A program made the position numbers and the translations under genes. From an uncultured Bacteroides sp. (lineage in GTDB: Bacteria; Bacteroidota; Bacteroidia; Bacteroidales; Bacteroidaceae): 34,524 bases of DNA. Below, in pieces: positions 15,826 through 26,312 of the stretch; position 1 is the first letter of the stretch; every line of letters starts with the position of its first letter. The stretch spans positions 1 through 34,524 of the forward strand of contig CAAFUN010000106.1 in NCBI GenBank assembly GCA_900766195.1, in the 5' to 3' direction. The notes below the pieces were generated by a model, which worked only from the letters and a program-made list of their open reading frames with translations, was not told where the DNA came from and made no database searches.

Positions 15826-16728
15826 TCAAAAGAGTTTTGCAGGATATTCACCAGCATTCACAAGGGCTTGAATTTTATCAACCACACCCTGACGATCTGC
15901 AGCATAGGTTACGCCAAACCACTTACTGGTAGTATCAAGAACTTTTACGCGAACTGTGCCGTCATTAATCAGTTTATTCACCATCAATGGAATGAAATAT
16001 TCCGCTTTTAAGTTTTCCTTATTCGCATCCAGAAATTCTTTAAAGTATTCTTCAGAATAGGTGAAATAATCGGGTGTAAGCCCCCACATATTCATGGATA
16101 CAGGAGTAGTATCGGTAATGGTCTGCATCACTCCGTTCTCATCTTTAAAAGATATTTTCCCATCGATACGTTCAATTGCAGTGCGCTCTACAACAGTAGT
16201 CAGATATCCTTCGGCATTAGTTTCACACACTCCACGGGCTACGGAACCACTTTCGGAAAGCGTGTTACCTACACGATAGCCTACCATGCAATAATCATTC
16301 TTCTTTCCTCCCATTTCGGCAAGGGCCTTACCTAATACGGCAAAGCTGTCACGTCCATAAAAGTCGTCGGCATTAATCACAGCAAACGGTTCATGAATCA
16401 CATCTTTACCCATAAGCACAGCGTGATTTGTTCCCCATGGTTTTACACGACCTTCGGGACAGGTATAGCCTGCTGGTAGATCATTAAGATCCTGAAAAAC
16501 AAGTTCTACTGGAATATGATTTTGATATTTACTTAGGATTTTATCTCTGAAATCTTGTTCAAAGTCTTTGCGAATGACAAAAACAACCTTGCCGAATCCT
16601 CCACGAATAGCATCAAAAATGGAATAATCCATAATTGTTTCACCATTGGGTCCCAGACCGTCTAATTGTTTTAGACCACCATAACGGCTGCCCATACCGG
16701 CAGCTAATACAAATAAAGTAGGTTTCAT
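15826..16728 (-). CDS. Sugar-phosphate nucleotidyltransferase-like protein
   Basis: 300 aa. The N-terminus has the nucleotidyltransferase signature LAAGMGSRYGGLKQ (residues 8-21) with GxGxR and Lys20. NADDFYG (119-125) provides the metal-binding Asp pair. This family moves a nucleotide onto a sugar phosphate and makes activated sugars for surface polymers. The stop is near the terminator and the gene converges with the polysaccharide locus, so it may be either part of the same biology or a conserved flanking gene. A -7 box lies upstream on the same strand. The nucleotide and sugar are not known; annotation as mannose-1-phosphate or glucose-1-phosphate enzyme is not justified from this view. 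Confidence 0.8.
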   Translation of the reverse strand: MKPTLFVLAAGMGSRYGGLKQLDGLGPNGETIMDYSIFDAIRGGFGKVVFVIRKDFEQDFRDKILSKYQNHIPVELVFQDLNDLPAGYTCPEGRVKPWGTNHAVLMGKDVIHEPFAVINADDFYGRDSFAVLGKALAEMGGKKNDYCMVGYRVGNTLSESGSVARGVCETNAEGYLTTVVERTAIERIDGKISFKDENGVMQTITDTTPVSMNMWGLTPDYFTYSEEYFKEFLDANKENLKAEYFIPLMVNKLINDGTVRVKVLDTTSKWFGVTYAADRQGVVDKIQALVNAGEYPAKLF

Positions 16729-16781
16729 GATTTATGTAGTTTAAAATATAGGTTAATCATTCCTTTAAGTATAATCAGCAA

Positions 16782-16789
16782 CAAAGATA
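16782..16789 (-). promoter_or_regulatory. Probable -7 box for the nucleotidyltransferase gene
   Basis: On the - strand the bases read TATCTTTG, a match to the Bacteroides -7 consensus TAnnTTTG, 54 bases before the start codon. No good -33 TTTG is seen at the expected distance, so support is moderate. Confidence 0.45.
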
Positions 16790-16857
16790 CATGATAATTC
16801 TTTGAAAGCTTGTCTGAATAGATAAAAATGAATGTATCCTACAAGAAAGCCGGGTTA

Positions 16858-19233
16858 TTAAAACGGATAGCCAATGGCAAAATGAAAAGTCATCCCATCT
16901 TTAAAACTCGGTATATTATAATAGCCGGATTTGCCCGTATCATAAGGAGCATGCAGACCCATTCCACAATCAATACGGAAAACAAGGAAATCCATATCAT
17001 AACGTAACCCAAGCCCTGTGCCTAAGGCTATTTGGTTGGGGAAATCCTTCAGCTTGAACTTACCATTCTCCCTTTTCTGTTGCTGTGAGTCCTCTTGAGG
17101 ATCATCTCTCATCAACCAAACATTACCGGCATCAAGGAACATGGCTCCATGCAGATCACCAATAATACGGAAACGATACTCCAGATTGGCATCCAGACGA
17201 ATGTCACCCACCTGGTTAATGAAGGCATACCTATTGCCTTTTTCGGGATGATAACCACCGGGACCTATGGTACGCGATGTAAAGGCACGCACACTATTGG
17301 CTCCTCCAGAATAGAACTGTTCGGTGTATGGGGCAGCAGTAGCATTGCCATATGACCAGATGGCACCCATGGCGATGCGAGAGGCTATCAATTGGTTTTT
17401 ATCTATTCTAAAACGATAACGAAGTTCTGAATTTATTTTAAAGAACTGAGCGAAAGGTACTCCCAAGAGTTCTTTTCTCTGTTCGCTAAAAGGTTTTCCT
17501 GCCAGCTTATATATACAAGAAGTAAGATTGCCCGCAGCTGTAACAGTGGTTTGCCACCATATAGGATTGCGTACACTACGCAGGCTACCATTATCATAAG
17601 TAAACGTATATTCCAATGCGGGTATAAACTGATTGCGCAGACTTACATACAGTGCTGGATTGGCATTCTGCAGTGAGTCGAAAGCAGCAGTGCGGTTTTT
17701 CAGCATATTAAAGGTCAACTTAAAAGGAGTGAGACTGTGCTTCAATGTAGGAGTAGGCTGAAAATCATAAGTGACGTTACCGCCAAAAGCCAACAACTTA
17801 TAATATTTAGACCGGTTCAACTGATCGGCATAAACACGAAATGTAGTGGCAGCAGGGAAGTCATATTCACGACTACCGAAGCGCGGGAATACGACACGCG
17901 GAAAAATAAGAGAAGATGATATGCCCATTTCATAGCTATTCATCATTGAGCTACTATTCTTTCCCGTTTGCCATTCGTAAGATCCGGTTAACTTTACATT
18001 CCAAGATTCGCCTCCTCCAAAAACATTATTCTTTGTGATAGTAAATGCTGCACCGGGACCTGTTTGGTTATTACTTTTCATCGTAACATTAAAATCAAGC
18101 TCAGCATCATAAGGTTTATTTAAAGAAGCTATAACTTTAACATCTAATGTATCGGAGACAAGAGCCGTGTCACGAGGTGCATATTGCATCTCCATATAGC
18201 CAAAGATGCCCAGACTAGCCAGACGTTCCTGAATACGACCCTGGCGGTACTGACTATATAAACCTTCGGGTATACGACGGGTATTATTGTTTCCTGATTC
18301 TTGACGTTTCCGACGATAGCCTTTATAGTGCAACCAGCGATAAAGCATATTGGGACGTAACTTCAGCTTGTCGTAATAGTGTATCCACATGTCCTTATAG
18401 AACAAACTATCATTGGGTGTTTGCCCTTGTGGCCCTCGTAAATGAAAAGATGTGTTTCCCAAATAAAACGGACGCTGAGCGGCAGCTGGTATACCGGGAA
18501 CAGGAATCATGCGCAAACTGACATGTCCACCAGAAACAATTGTGGTATCTGCCTGATAGATCATGTAATCTGGTCGGAAATAATAGTAACCCAAATTGCG
18601 CAACAAAGCGCTAGTGCGAGCACGCTCTTCATTCAGTTCGACCACATTAAACTGTTTTCCGGCTTTAATCGTAGTTCTTCTGCTACCCAGCTTAATTATA
18701 TCCGCCATGTTCTTCTTAAATCCGTAGTAATAGAGCGTATCTATAATATACGGATTGCGCATGTTGACGGTATATTGTATTTTAGCTTTCAGACTATCTT
18801 TGGGGTTTATAATAGTTTGAGAAGAAACGTCTCCATTAAAGTAACCATATTCATGCAGAATATTAGTTGCGGCCTTAGTACGTATGCCGGGATTAACAGT
18901 AGAAATAAAAACGGGAGTAGCTGCAAAATGATTAAAAATAAATTTCCCCAATCCACCTCCGCTTTTTACAAAGGCATTGTATAACCATAACCCCATAGGA
19001 AAGGGAGTCCGATAAATTGAACTTCCTAGAAGAGAATTATTGGGGGCTTTTTCAAGAGCAGCCTCAACTTCATCCATTGCAGCTTCACCAACCTCTGTAG
19101 GTTTAGGATTGTCCACAATCATCTTCTTCTGCCCCGTATAAAGTATCTCACCTTCTGGCAAATTCTTTGTTGTGGAACAGGCGCCCATAAACAAAGCTAT
19201 TATTAGTATTAAAAAAACTATCGAGTGTCTCAT
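16858..19233 (-). CDS. tamL: TamL: lipid-anchored BamA/TamA-family outer-membrane protein
   Basis: 791 aa. A signal peptide ends in a lipobox, LFMGAC, with Cys19 as the lipidated residue. POTRA-like repeats follow (roughly residues 30-330), then a long C-terminal part rich in alternating aromatic and polar residues, typical of a 16-strand barrel of the Omp85/D15 family, with RIDCGMGLHAPYDTG near the end and a final F. In Bacteroidota the lipid-anchored TamA-like protein is called TamL and acts with TamB in outer-membrane maintenance. The start ATG overlaps the stop of tamB by one base (TAATG), so the two are coupled. The assignment rests on lipobox, length, family look and the tamB neighbour. 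Confidence 0.85.
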   Translation of the reverse strand: MRHSIVFLILIIALFMGACSTTKNLPEGEILYTGQKKMIVDNPKPTEVGEAAMDEVEAALEKAPNNSLLGSSIYRTPFPMGLWLYNAFVKSGGGLGKFIFNHFAATPVFISTVNPGIRTKAATNILHEYGYFNGDVSSQTIINPKDSLKAKIQYTVNMRNPYIIDTLYYYGFKKNMADIIKLGSRRTTIKAGKQFNVVELNEERARTSALLRNLGYYYFRPDYMIYQADTTIVSGGHVSLRMIPVPGIPAAAQRPFYLGNTSFHLRGPQGQTPNDSLFYKDMWIHYYDKLKLRPNMLYRWLHYKGYRRKRQESGNNNTRRIPEGLYSQYRQGRIQERLASLGIFGYMEMQYAPRDTALVSDTLDVKVIASLNKPYDAELDFNVTMKSNNQTGPGAAFTITKNNVFGGGESWNVKLTGSYEWQTGKNSSSMMNSYEMGISSSLIFPRVVFPRFGSREYDFPAATTFRVYADQLNRSKYYKLLAFGGNVTYDFQPTPTLKHSLTPFKLTFNMLKNRTAAFDSLQNANPALYVSLRNQFIPALEYTFTYDNGSLRSVRNPIWWQTTVTAAGNLTSCIYKLAGKPFSEQRKELLGVPFAQFFKINSELRYRFRIDKNQLIASRIAMGAIWSYGNATAAPYTEQFYSGGANSVRAFTSRTIGPGGYHPEKGNRYAFINQVGDIRLDANLEYRFRIIGDLHGAMFLDAGNVWLMRDDPQEDSQQQKRENGKFKLKDFPNQIALGTGLGLRYDMDFLVFRIDCGMGLHAPYDTGKSGYYNIPSFKDGMTFHFAIGYPF

Positions 19234-22200
19234 TATTTATCTTCAACCGGTTTTTCTTTCTTTCTAAATATAAACAATTCACTTAAACGATCCATCCTTT
19301 TGCGGAAGACCAGACCTACCCCTGTTTCCGTGATCTCTCCATCCAATATGCTCTCATAGTTTTTATTATGAACCACTCTTACATAGCGGGTGCCGGACCT
19401 GTCAAGACGGTATTCCAGAGAAATATTATCTATAAAAGACTCCGTAGTATTTGTGGCATTGGCTCCTGTGGAAACTTTACCGCCTATAATGATTTGTACG
19501 CGATCATTAAAGAATCGTTGTGAATAGCGGAAACTATAATCGGTGCGGTTACTTCCGCCTGCTTGTGAATCGTCCTGACTCTCCACACCGACAGAGAAGC
19601 TGCCATTCTTTAAAGCGGAACCGGCCAATGCGTTAATCTGATTCTGGAGTACGCTGTTGAGTGCAGTTCCCATATTCATATTGGTCTTACCCCGATTATT
19701 GATATAGATGCCTGTTGCCAGCATGGCTATGGCCTGTTTACTGCGTTCTTCAGTACTCATTGCCGCCAATTCATTCTCTATTGTAGGATTATCGGGTGCA
19801 CTGATATTAAAGATTAAGTCGGGTTTATCCAAACGATTCTTCATACCAACAGAGACATCAAAGTTTACCATTGTGGAGGTACCGTCATCTCCATTAGCTA
19901 CTGAAGCCCGTACGCGTTCGGTTGCTGTAAAATTCAGCGTTGGATTCATCATATCACCCGACCAATCTACATAACTACCATTTACGATAGAAAATTCTTT
20001 AAGTGGTATGACAGGAAGAGAATATTTCATAGTGCCTCCTGTAAGAGTATATCGGCCGGTTAAGTTCATATCACCCTGCGGAGTATATTGCAAAGTGAGA
20101 TCTCCCCCACCCTCCAACTCTACAAACTTACTGCGATCATCACTTAAATCGGCACGTAATCTTACGGCATTGTCAATATGTACTGACATCAGCATATCCA
20201 TTCCGCCTAAAGCCATTGAAGGAGTATCCTTTGCCACAGCAGTGGTATCTGAAAAAGAAGTAAAGGTGACAAGGCCATCCAGCCTGTCTTCTACTGAAAG
20301 AGGCGAATCCGTCATTACATAAGTGACATCCGTACTTCCCAAAAGGCTCATACTGCCACGCATCACCAAGGCATCAAGCGGTCCACGCACAGTTCCCTTC
20401 ATATCTACATAGACCTTTCCATAGACTAAACTTTCACGTGTACGGGGAGCATTGAGCAGTGTATAGTTGCGAGCCAGAAAATCTAATTGAGCCGTAGGAC
20501 GTTGAAGATTTCGGAAATCAATGACACCATCAATAGTAAAAGGATTCTTAGGGGTGGTATAAATAGCAAACTTATCAAATAATATTTGATTATTACGTAT
20601 TTGAAGAGGACGATTATCTAAATGATAGCTGGATGCTGCCTGCCTTGCATACAGCGCGACACTGTCCAACTTAAGGTCTCCGTTGATTATAGGTTTCTCT
20701 AATAGTCCCGATACATTGACCGTTCCATCAATATCTCCGGCAAATGAAATAACCTGTTGCGGAATAAATGAATTGGCAAGAGTCATAGGAAAATGAGCGA
20801 AATTACTGTTAACCTGAATAGAATCCTTGCCATTATGCTTCTTCAGAGTTCCATCTGCCGTAAGTACTTCTTCTCCATTTGCTGTGAAATAAGAGTTAAG
20901 ATAGTGTGTGCCGTTATCTCCCGGTAGCCACGTCACTCCCGCTCCTACATTCCCTATAGGTTGTTTCTCGTATGCAAATTTATCAACAGTTGCTTCCGTA
21001 GATACTTGTAGAGAAGTTGCTGTCTGTATATAACGTGCTTCAGCCGATAAGAGGCCCGATATATCAGGCAAATAGGGCAAAACACGACTGACATCAGCCA
21101 GCTGTATTCGCTGCAACTCAATTTCCATATTTTGTAAAGACACTGAATCTTCACGATGAGAATACATCTTGAAGCCCATATTATCTTTATCTATCATATC
21201 TACATTAGCGTACACACGCATGTTTTTATGCAGGTATATCCAATTATTATTATCTATAAAATGGAATTTACGGAAAGCAACAATAGGCTCATCGGGAGTT
21301 AAACGGAAAAGCACTCCATCTGCCTTACTATATTTTCCCCCTTTAACAGGACGGGCATTTACACCAAGTTTCAGCCCGACATCTCCTTTGGAGTCTAAAA
21401 AGCTTAAATTCAAGTCAGCATCATCATTACGTATCTCGCCAGTCAACGTACTATTAAAGACAAATCGTGGATTTTTGGGTCCGTTTATCACACCTCCATG
21501 CAAATTCATACGAGTGGTATCTTGTTTAATGGAGAAGAAAATGGTATCCAATTGCAAAGAGTCAATATGCAAACCATGAATTTGCGTATTGCCATTAATA
21601 CCGATGTCTGGTGTCATGCCCAAATGTAACCGCGCATCATTAAAAGTAATGTCTTTTGTAGATAGAAAATCGCTCAATGGATTAATCTTTCCTATACGCA
21701 AATTCACTACAGCAGTAGGCAATACTTTTCGTATGACTGCATGATCCAAGTATCTAGCTTTAAATTGTTCGGACAATACATCAGCTAACACCTGAGCCTG
21801 CTTAGATAATTTATCAAAGCTTGCCCGCGCATGGAAATCAAGATTAAAATCACCTGCATTTATTTTCATGTTTGAAAAATAGCCATCAGCATCACCACTC
21901 AAGTCAAAAGCAAAAGGACGCTCCAGAGGTACAGAAGCTATGCCTAACTTATATAAATCAACTTGATCAACAGTCATGTTTACTTTTCCATCCAAATAAC
22001 TCCGACCGAGATCAATCTCTCCTGTTCCTTGCATCTTTAAGAGCGTATTATCACTCTTTAATTGTGCAGTAAGAAGGCTGCCTCTGAGCAAAGCATTTAA
22101 ATCGACATTAGAAATCGTCCAACGTCCATATTGTAGTTGTCCAAGAGATAATTGCATCGTAGCACTGGTGTTTTTGGAAAGCATACTGAATCCACGACCC

Positions 22201-23777
22201 TTCATTTTGACTCCGGCAGCCAAATGATATAATGAATCTTTAGGAAGAAAATGATGCAGCTGTAAAGCATCAATATCTACAGTTGCTTCATAGCTTTGGG
22301 TCTTTAAGTTGCAAGATCCAACCACTCCTATGCGTCCTTCTTTTTCTTTTAAAAGTAAATCAGCCTTATAAACAGATCCTTCTACCCCAATATGCGCTTT
22401 CAGATTCAGACTATCGGGAACAATCACCTTGTCGCCGGGTTTCATACCAGCCAGTCCGGTAAGAAATTGAAGGTCGCGTGTACCTACAGTAAGCTCTACT
22501 CCACCATTACGTTTTACACTATCCGTCAAATTGTGTATTTCACCCATCCCTGTAAGTGAAAAAGCACCGGGTAAATCAACAGACAGACGTGAGACTTTCA
22601 TTGACTCAAAGTTACCTTCTAGTCCGGCATGCATAGTCAAAGGACGAAACGGATAAGCCTGCTTGAACTCCTGAGGAAGTCCACCAACAAAAAGAAGTAC
22701 ATCTTCTTTTCCAATCCTGGCATCCAGACGTGTACTTAAATGCCCGGCAGACGGTATATCCAACATTTTCCAATGAGTGCGGAGAGACATCGATATCTCA
22801 GAATGAGGAGTCTGCAAATACAGATTGGGAATGCGGATAAGTGTTGAGTCGGAGAATAATCGTCCGGTAAGTGAAGTAACACTCAACCCGGAACGCTCAT
22901 CCATAGAGAACTGATGGATAACAGCATTCATATTTCGCCCATGTACTATGATAGAATCTACATCAACAGCAACATTGCGCAAAGCAATATGAGAAGCATC
23001 AAAGCCTTCATCCGGCTTCTGCTTACCTATATCATAGTTAAATGACGTATTATTCGTCTGGAACTTTTTGCAACCATAAAATGAACGTTTAAGATCAACA
23101 ACAGCATGATCGAGCTTTACGTCACCTAGATGCGTAGCAATACGTGAAGAGTCTTGTGGTTGGCGAAAATCAACCGATACATTCTTTAATTGTAACCGAC
23201 GCAATAGAACCCTCCAATTCAGTTTGGTTTCAGTGGAATCTTCCGGTGTTTTTGTTGTATCAGTCAGCGCAACAAGTACATGCGTATCACTAAGTTCTAC
23301 CTTGTCTACCAAGGCAACTTCTTTGTTCAAGTCAACACCATGGCTTTCAAGGAAAAGACGTCCTAAAGCGCCCTTAACATGCAAGCCTTTTATCAAGTCC
23401 AAAGAATTAACAGAAGCTTGCCGTAACGTGATTTCATCAATTTCCACCTTCCCTTTGAATAAAGGAAGAGCCTGAATACGTATATTCAAGCTAGATAAAG
23501 TAAGTAGTGTATCGGGATGCTGAATGATTTTCTTTTTGGAAACATGAGAAACGGGTCGGACAACTTTAACTCCGCGCATTAATAAATTGAGTGGAAAACG
23601 TAAATCAATACGCTGTACTGAAATATCTAAATGCGTTTTTTCTGAAGCATATTGCGTCGCTTCCTTCCGCAGAAAGTCCTGCACGGGAGGAACATAAAGT
23701 AAAATCATCAATATAATGAATAGCAATACAGGAGAAAATATTACCCATGCTATTCGTTTCAGCCACTTCTTTCTCAT
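19233..23777 (-). CDS. tamB: TamB: inner-membrane-anchored AsmA-like translocation/assembly protein
   Basis: 1514 aa from ATG 23777. A TTG at 23789 is in frame and would add MKFF, but the ATG gives the expected short basic N-terminus. One transmembrane helix (about residues 8-27, ILMILLYVPP) anchors it in the inner membrane. The long rest is a periplasmic beta-rich AsmA-type body with the TamB (DUF490) region near the C-terminus. Family members form a hydrophobic groove between the membranes and are linked to outer-membrane assembly or lipid transfer. It overlaps tamL by one base. A gap of about 150 bases separates it from the histidine kinase upstream, and no clear promoter box was found there. 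Confidence 0.85.
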   Translation of the reverse strand: MRKKWLKRIAWVIFSPVLLFIILMILLYVPPVQDFLRKEATQYASEKTHLDISVQRIDLRFPLNLLMRGVKVVRPVSHVSKKKIIQHPDTLLTLSSLNIRIQALPLFKGKVEIDEITLRQASVNSLDLIKGLHVKGALGRLFLESHGVDLNKEVALVDKVELSDTHVLVALTDTTKTPEDSTETKLNWRVLLRRLQLKNVSVDFRQPQDSSRIATHLGDVKLDHAVVDLKRSFYGCKKFQTNNTSFNYDIGKQKPDEGFDASHIALRNVAVDVDSIIVHGRNMNAVIHQFSMDERSGLSVTSLTGRLFSDSTLIRIPNLYLQTPHSEISMSLRTHWKMLDIPSAGHLSTRLDARIGKEDVLLFVGGLPQEFKQAYPFRPLTMHAGLEGNFESMKVSRLSVDLPGAFSLTGMGEIHNLTDSVKRNGGVELTVGTRDLQFLTGLAGMKPGDKVIVPDSLNLKAHIGVEGSVYKADLLLKEKEGRIGVVGSCNLKTQSYEATVDIDALQLHHFLPKDSLYHLAAGVKMKGRGFSMLSKNTSATMQLSLGQLQYGRWTISNVDLNALLRGSLLTAQLKSDNTLLKMQGTGEIDLGRSYLDGKVNMTVDQVDLYKLGIASVPLERPFAFDLSGDADGYFSNMKINAGDFNLDFHARASFDKLSKQAQVLADVLSEQFKARYLDHAVIRKVLPTAVVNLRIGKINPLSDFLSTKDITFNDARLHLGMTPDIGINGNTQIHGLHIDSLQLDTIFFSIKQDTTRMNLHGGVINGPKNPRFVFNSTLTGEIRNDDADLNLSFLDSKGDVGLKLGVNARPVKGGKYSKADGVLFRLTPDEPIVAFRKFHFIDNNNWIYLHKNMRVYANVDMIDKDNMGFKMYSHREDSVSLQNMEIELQRIQLADVSRVLPYLPDISGLLSAEARYIQTATSLQVSTEATVDKFAYEKQPIGNVGAGVTWLPGDNGTHYLNSYFTANGEEVLTADGTLKKHNGKDSIQVNSNFAHFPMTLANSFIPQQVISFAGDIDGTVNVSGLLEKPIINGDLKLDSVALYARQAASSYHLDNRPLQIRNNQILFDKFAIYTTPKNPFTIDGVIDFRNLQRPTAQLDFLARNYTLLNAPRTRESLVYGKVYVDMKGTVRGPLDALVMRGSMSLLGSTDVTYVMTDSPLSVEDRLDGLVTFTSFSDTTAVAKDTPSMALGGMDMLMSVHIDNAVRLRADLSDDRSKFVELEGGGDLTLQYTPQGDMNLTGRYTLTGGTMKYSLPVIPLKEFSIVNGSYVDWSGDMMNPTLNFTATERVRASVANGDDGTSTMVNFDVSVGMKNRLDKPDLIFNISAPDNPTIENELAAMSTEERSKQAIAMLATGIYINNRGKTNMNMGTALNSVLQNQINALAGSALKNGSFSVGVESQDDSQAGGSNRTDYSFRYSQRFFNDRVQIIIGGKVSTGANATNTTESFIDNISLEYRLDRSGTRYVRVVHNKNYESILDGEITETGVGLVFRKRMDRLSELFIFRKKEKPVEDK

Positions 23778-23934
23778 GAAAAATTTCAATAGACAATAGA
23801 CTACAAGTTTACAGAAAAAACAGGATTTCCCACTATTTGTTTAAAATATCTATAAAAAGAATCTATGGTATTTACTATTTATGTTACAAAATACCAACGC
23901 TTCAGGCAAGGTATAAGTTTTACGAATAAGAAAA

Positions 23935-26298
23935 TCATTCCTTTATATATTCCCGGCATTGAACTATAACAGATTCTATTGCCCTTAAAGAGTCATACCC
24001 TTTTTGCCTCATCTCCTCCGTCATTATTGCATTACGGTTTGTCTCCAAAAATCTCAATTCGGACACTAGCTCAGTCATCTTAAGTAAGGTAAAAAGAGGA
24101 ATCATTTTGTGCCCCATATCGGCCACTTTATTCATATCGTCAGCTTTCAAACCTTCCCGTAAACGTTCAGCGTTGAGAAGAGTTTCTGATATAAAGCTTT
24201 TTAATATTGAGTTTATTTCTTCCTGACCATCACCAATAAAGGCTGTAAGAGAAGAGAAATCAATAACACTCGAAGATTCTGTATTTGATAATTGCATCTT
24301 CCTTTTAATAGAAATAATTTGTTTATTCTCCATTTCGGGAATTAGCTGCACTAATTCATTTACAGTAAAAGGTTTTTGCAAACAAGCTGAGAAGCCAGAT
24401 TCTTGAAAATGAGCCAACTCAATATCAGTACGTGCAGAGACGGCTATGACAGGTATAGTCCGCGCCTGAGGAATATTAGATGCTCTCAGTAGTCTTAGTA
24501 AATCAAAGCCATTGATTTCCGGCATTTGAACATCCGTCAGTAAAGCATCGAAGGAATCGCTACGCAAAGCATCCAGAACTTCATCCACCCGCAGGCAACA
24601 AACCGATTGTATGCCTTGCGATGCCAACATAGCCGAAGTTAGATCCAACTGAATTCTATCATCATCAATAAGTAAAACTTTAACGGGTTTCAATTTACTT
24701 GAAGTAGTCAATGCCTCATCTGAAAAAGGTTTTTCGTCCTTATCACCTTTATTATCAAGCACTTTCTTCCGAGTATCTTCTGCTGAAACTGGAGAAACCG
24801 GTATCCGCACAATAAACACACTACCTTTTCCCAACTCACTTTCTACTTCAATTGTTCCTTTCATTAAATGAATCAACATCCGTACAATAGACAGTCCCAA
24901 TCCGAATCCTTCTTTTCCTTGAGCATCGGGCAGGCGCGTAAATTCCTGAAAGATACGTTCACGATCATCGGGGAGCATACCTTTGCCTGTATCGGCTATC
25001 GATATTTTTAAATGGCTGTTGGTTAAAGAAGATTCTCCTTTTGGCATATAGCATGCACTCATTGTTATACCACCTCTATCGGTGAATTTTATGGCATTCG
25101 ACAGTAGATTAGTAATAATTTGCCGCAAACGGAGAGGATCACCCACATAAGAACTCTTCAAATCTGTAGCTATATTACTACGAAGATATAACCGCTTGGC
25201 TGTAGCTAAAGGCTCAAAACTTATTTTGATTTCTTCAAACATTTGTGCAGGTTGAAAAGGAATACAATCTATTTCAACTTTACGCAAATCAAGACGATGG
25301 AACTCCAACAAATCCGATACTAACTTAAGCAGATGTTCGGAAGAAACTTTCATATTGTTCAGATAGAAGCGCTGGCGCTCATCAATAGTCAATCGGGAAA
25401 GCAAATCAACATACCCTTTAATAGAGCCTAAAGGAGCCTTAAAGTCGTGTGTAATGGTAAGCATTAGCTTTTCACGTGCAATAAGAAGCTGCTCCGCCTT
25501 ACGGTTTGCTATTTCCAATTGGCGTCTATAGCGATTACTTCGGGTTATATCCCTCCAAATCATAAGAAGGAACACAGCTGCCAACAATAAACCTCCTATT
25601 GCAAAACCACCAATAATTGTAGTGGAGCGCTGACGTACAGAACGTTGGAGCTCTGCTTCGGAACGTGCACGAGACAAGCTATTCTGTTCATAACTCTCCA
25701 ACAGACTGTCAATGCGCGCGGTTAGTGTATCATTAAACTGCTCAAATACTTTCTTACGACGCTCCAAAGCCAAATGTACAGCCTTTTTCTTATGAGTTAC
25801 TCTTTTTATTTTCTTATGCAAAGAGTCAGCCGGATTATAAGCATCCAGCAAAGTATCAGTAGCGAATTCCGTGGAAGTTTTAACTTGGATGGCGGTGTCT
25901 TTCTTAGATGGTGCAAACACCTCACCCAAACGTTTAAAGAATCCCTTCTTTTTCTGTTTTGTCAGTATCGTATCTCGATGGGAAATAACTCGATGCTTAA
26001 CTCTATGTTGCAAGACAGCGTTGTCTTCTTTATTCAATATTTCTTCCAGGTCGTCGGCTGACAGCAATCCTTCATGCGCTTCACTAAGAGAACGAAGCAT
26101 ATCAAGCGTGTTAGAATCTTTTTGCTGCAAGAGAGAAAGCAAACTATCCGTTCGAAGAAGATCTGCGTTTTCTGAAGACATCAAGTGCCCCATTTCTCTA
26201 TACACAAAGGTCAGAGATACGAACAAAGCTAACAGTAACAGAATATACCCTGCTGTTACTTTGCCTTTAGACAAATTATTTACACTTTTCTTTTTCAA
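23935..26298 (-). CDS. Hybrid histidine kinase (HisKA-HATPase-REC-Hpt)
   Basis: 787 aa. Helices at about 15-33 and 227-248 flank a periplasmic sensor of about 190 residues that is charged and largely helical. The HisKA domain has LTITHDFKAPLGSIKG with phospho-acceptor His284. The HATPase part shows NLLSNAIKF (N-box, 397-405), IADTGKGM (434-441) and EGFGLGLSIV (463-472). A receiver follows with DDD at 545-547, Asp589 in LLTDVQMP and Lys642. The C-terminal Hpt-like domain has His730 in DMGHKMIP. This gives a four-step phosphorelay whose partner may be the NtrC-type regulator at 29967-31385. It starts 14 bases after the MATE gene and is probably in that operon. Confidence 0.92.
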   Translation of the reverse strand: MKKKSVNNLSKGKVTAGYILLLLALFVSLTFVYREMGHLMSSENADLLRTDSLLSLLQQKDSNTLDMLRSLSEAHEGLLSADDLEEILNKEDNAVLQHRVKHRVISHRDTILTKQKKKGFFKRLGEVFAPSKKDTAIQVKTSTEFATDTLLDAYNPADSLHKKIKRVTHKKKAVHLALERRKKVFEQFNDTLTARIDSLLESYEQNSLSRARSEAELQRSVRQRSTTIIGGFAIGGLLLAAVFLLMIWRDITRSNRYRRQLEIANRKAEQLLIAREKLMLTITHDFKAPLGSIKGYVDLLSRLTIDERQRFYLNNMKVSSEHLLKLVSDLLEFHRLDLRKVEIDCIPFQPAQMFEEIKISFEPLATAKRLYLRSNIATDLKSSYVGDPLRLRQIITNLLSNAIKFTDRGGITMSACYMPKGESSLTNSHLKISIADTGKGMLPDDRERIFQEFTRLPDAQGKEGFGLGLSIVRMLIHLMKGTIEVESELGKGSVFIVRIPVSPVSAEDTRKKVLDNKGDKDEKPFSDEALTTSSKLKPVKVLLIDDDRIQLDLTSAMLASQGIQSVCCLRVDEVLDALRSDSFDALLTDVQMPEINGFDLLRLLRASNIPQARTIPVIAVSARTDIELAHFQESGFSACLQKPFTVNELVQLIPEMENKQIISIKRKMQLSNTESSSVIDFSSLTAFIGDGQEEINSILKSFISETLLNAERLREGLKADDMNKVADMGHKMIPLFTLLKMTELVSELRFLETNRNAIMTEEMRQKGYDSLRAIESVIVQCREYIKE

Positions 26299-26312
26299 AA
26301 GCAGTTGTCATT

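Noticed and set aside
15787..16011. 74-aa + strand frame over the nucleotidyltransferase gene
   Set aside because: It begins in the terminator hairpin and is antisense to a well-supported gene.
18442..18984. 180-aa + strand frame opposite tamL
   Set aside because: It lies wholly antisense to tamL, and its translation has no protein-family features.
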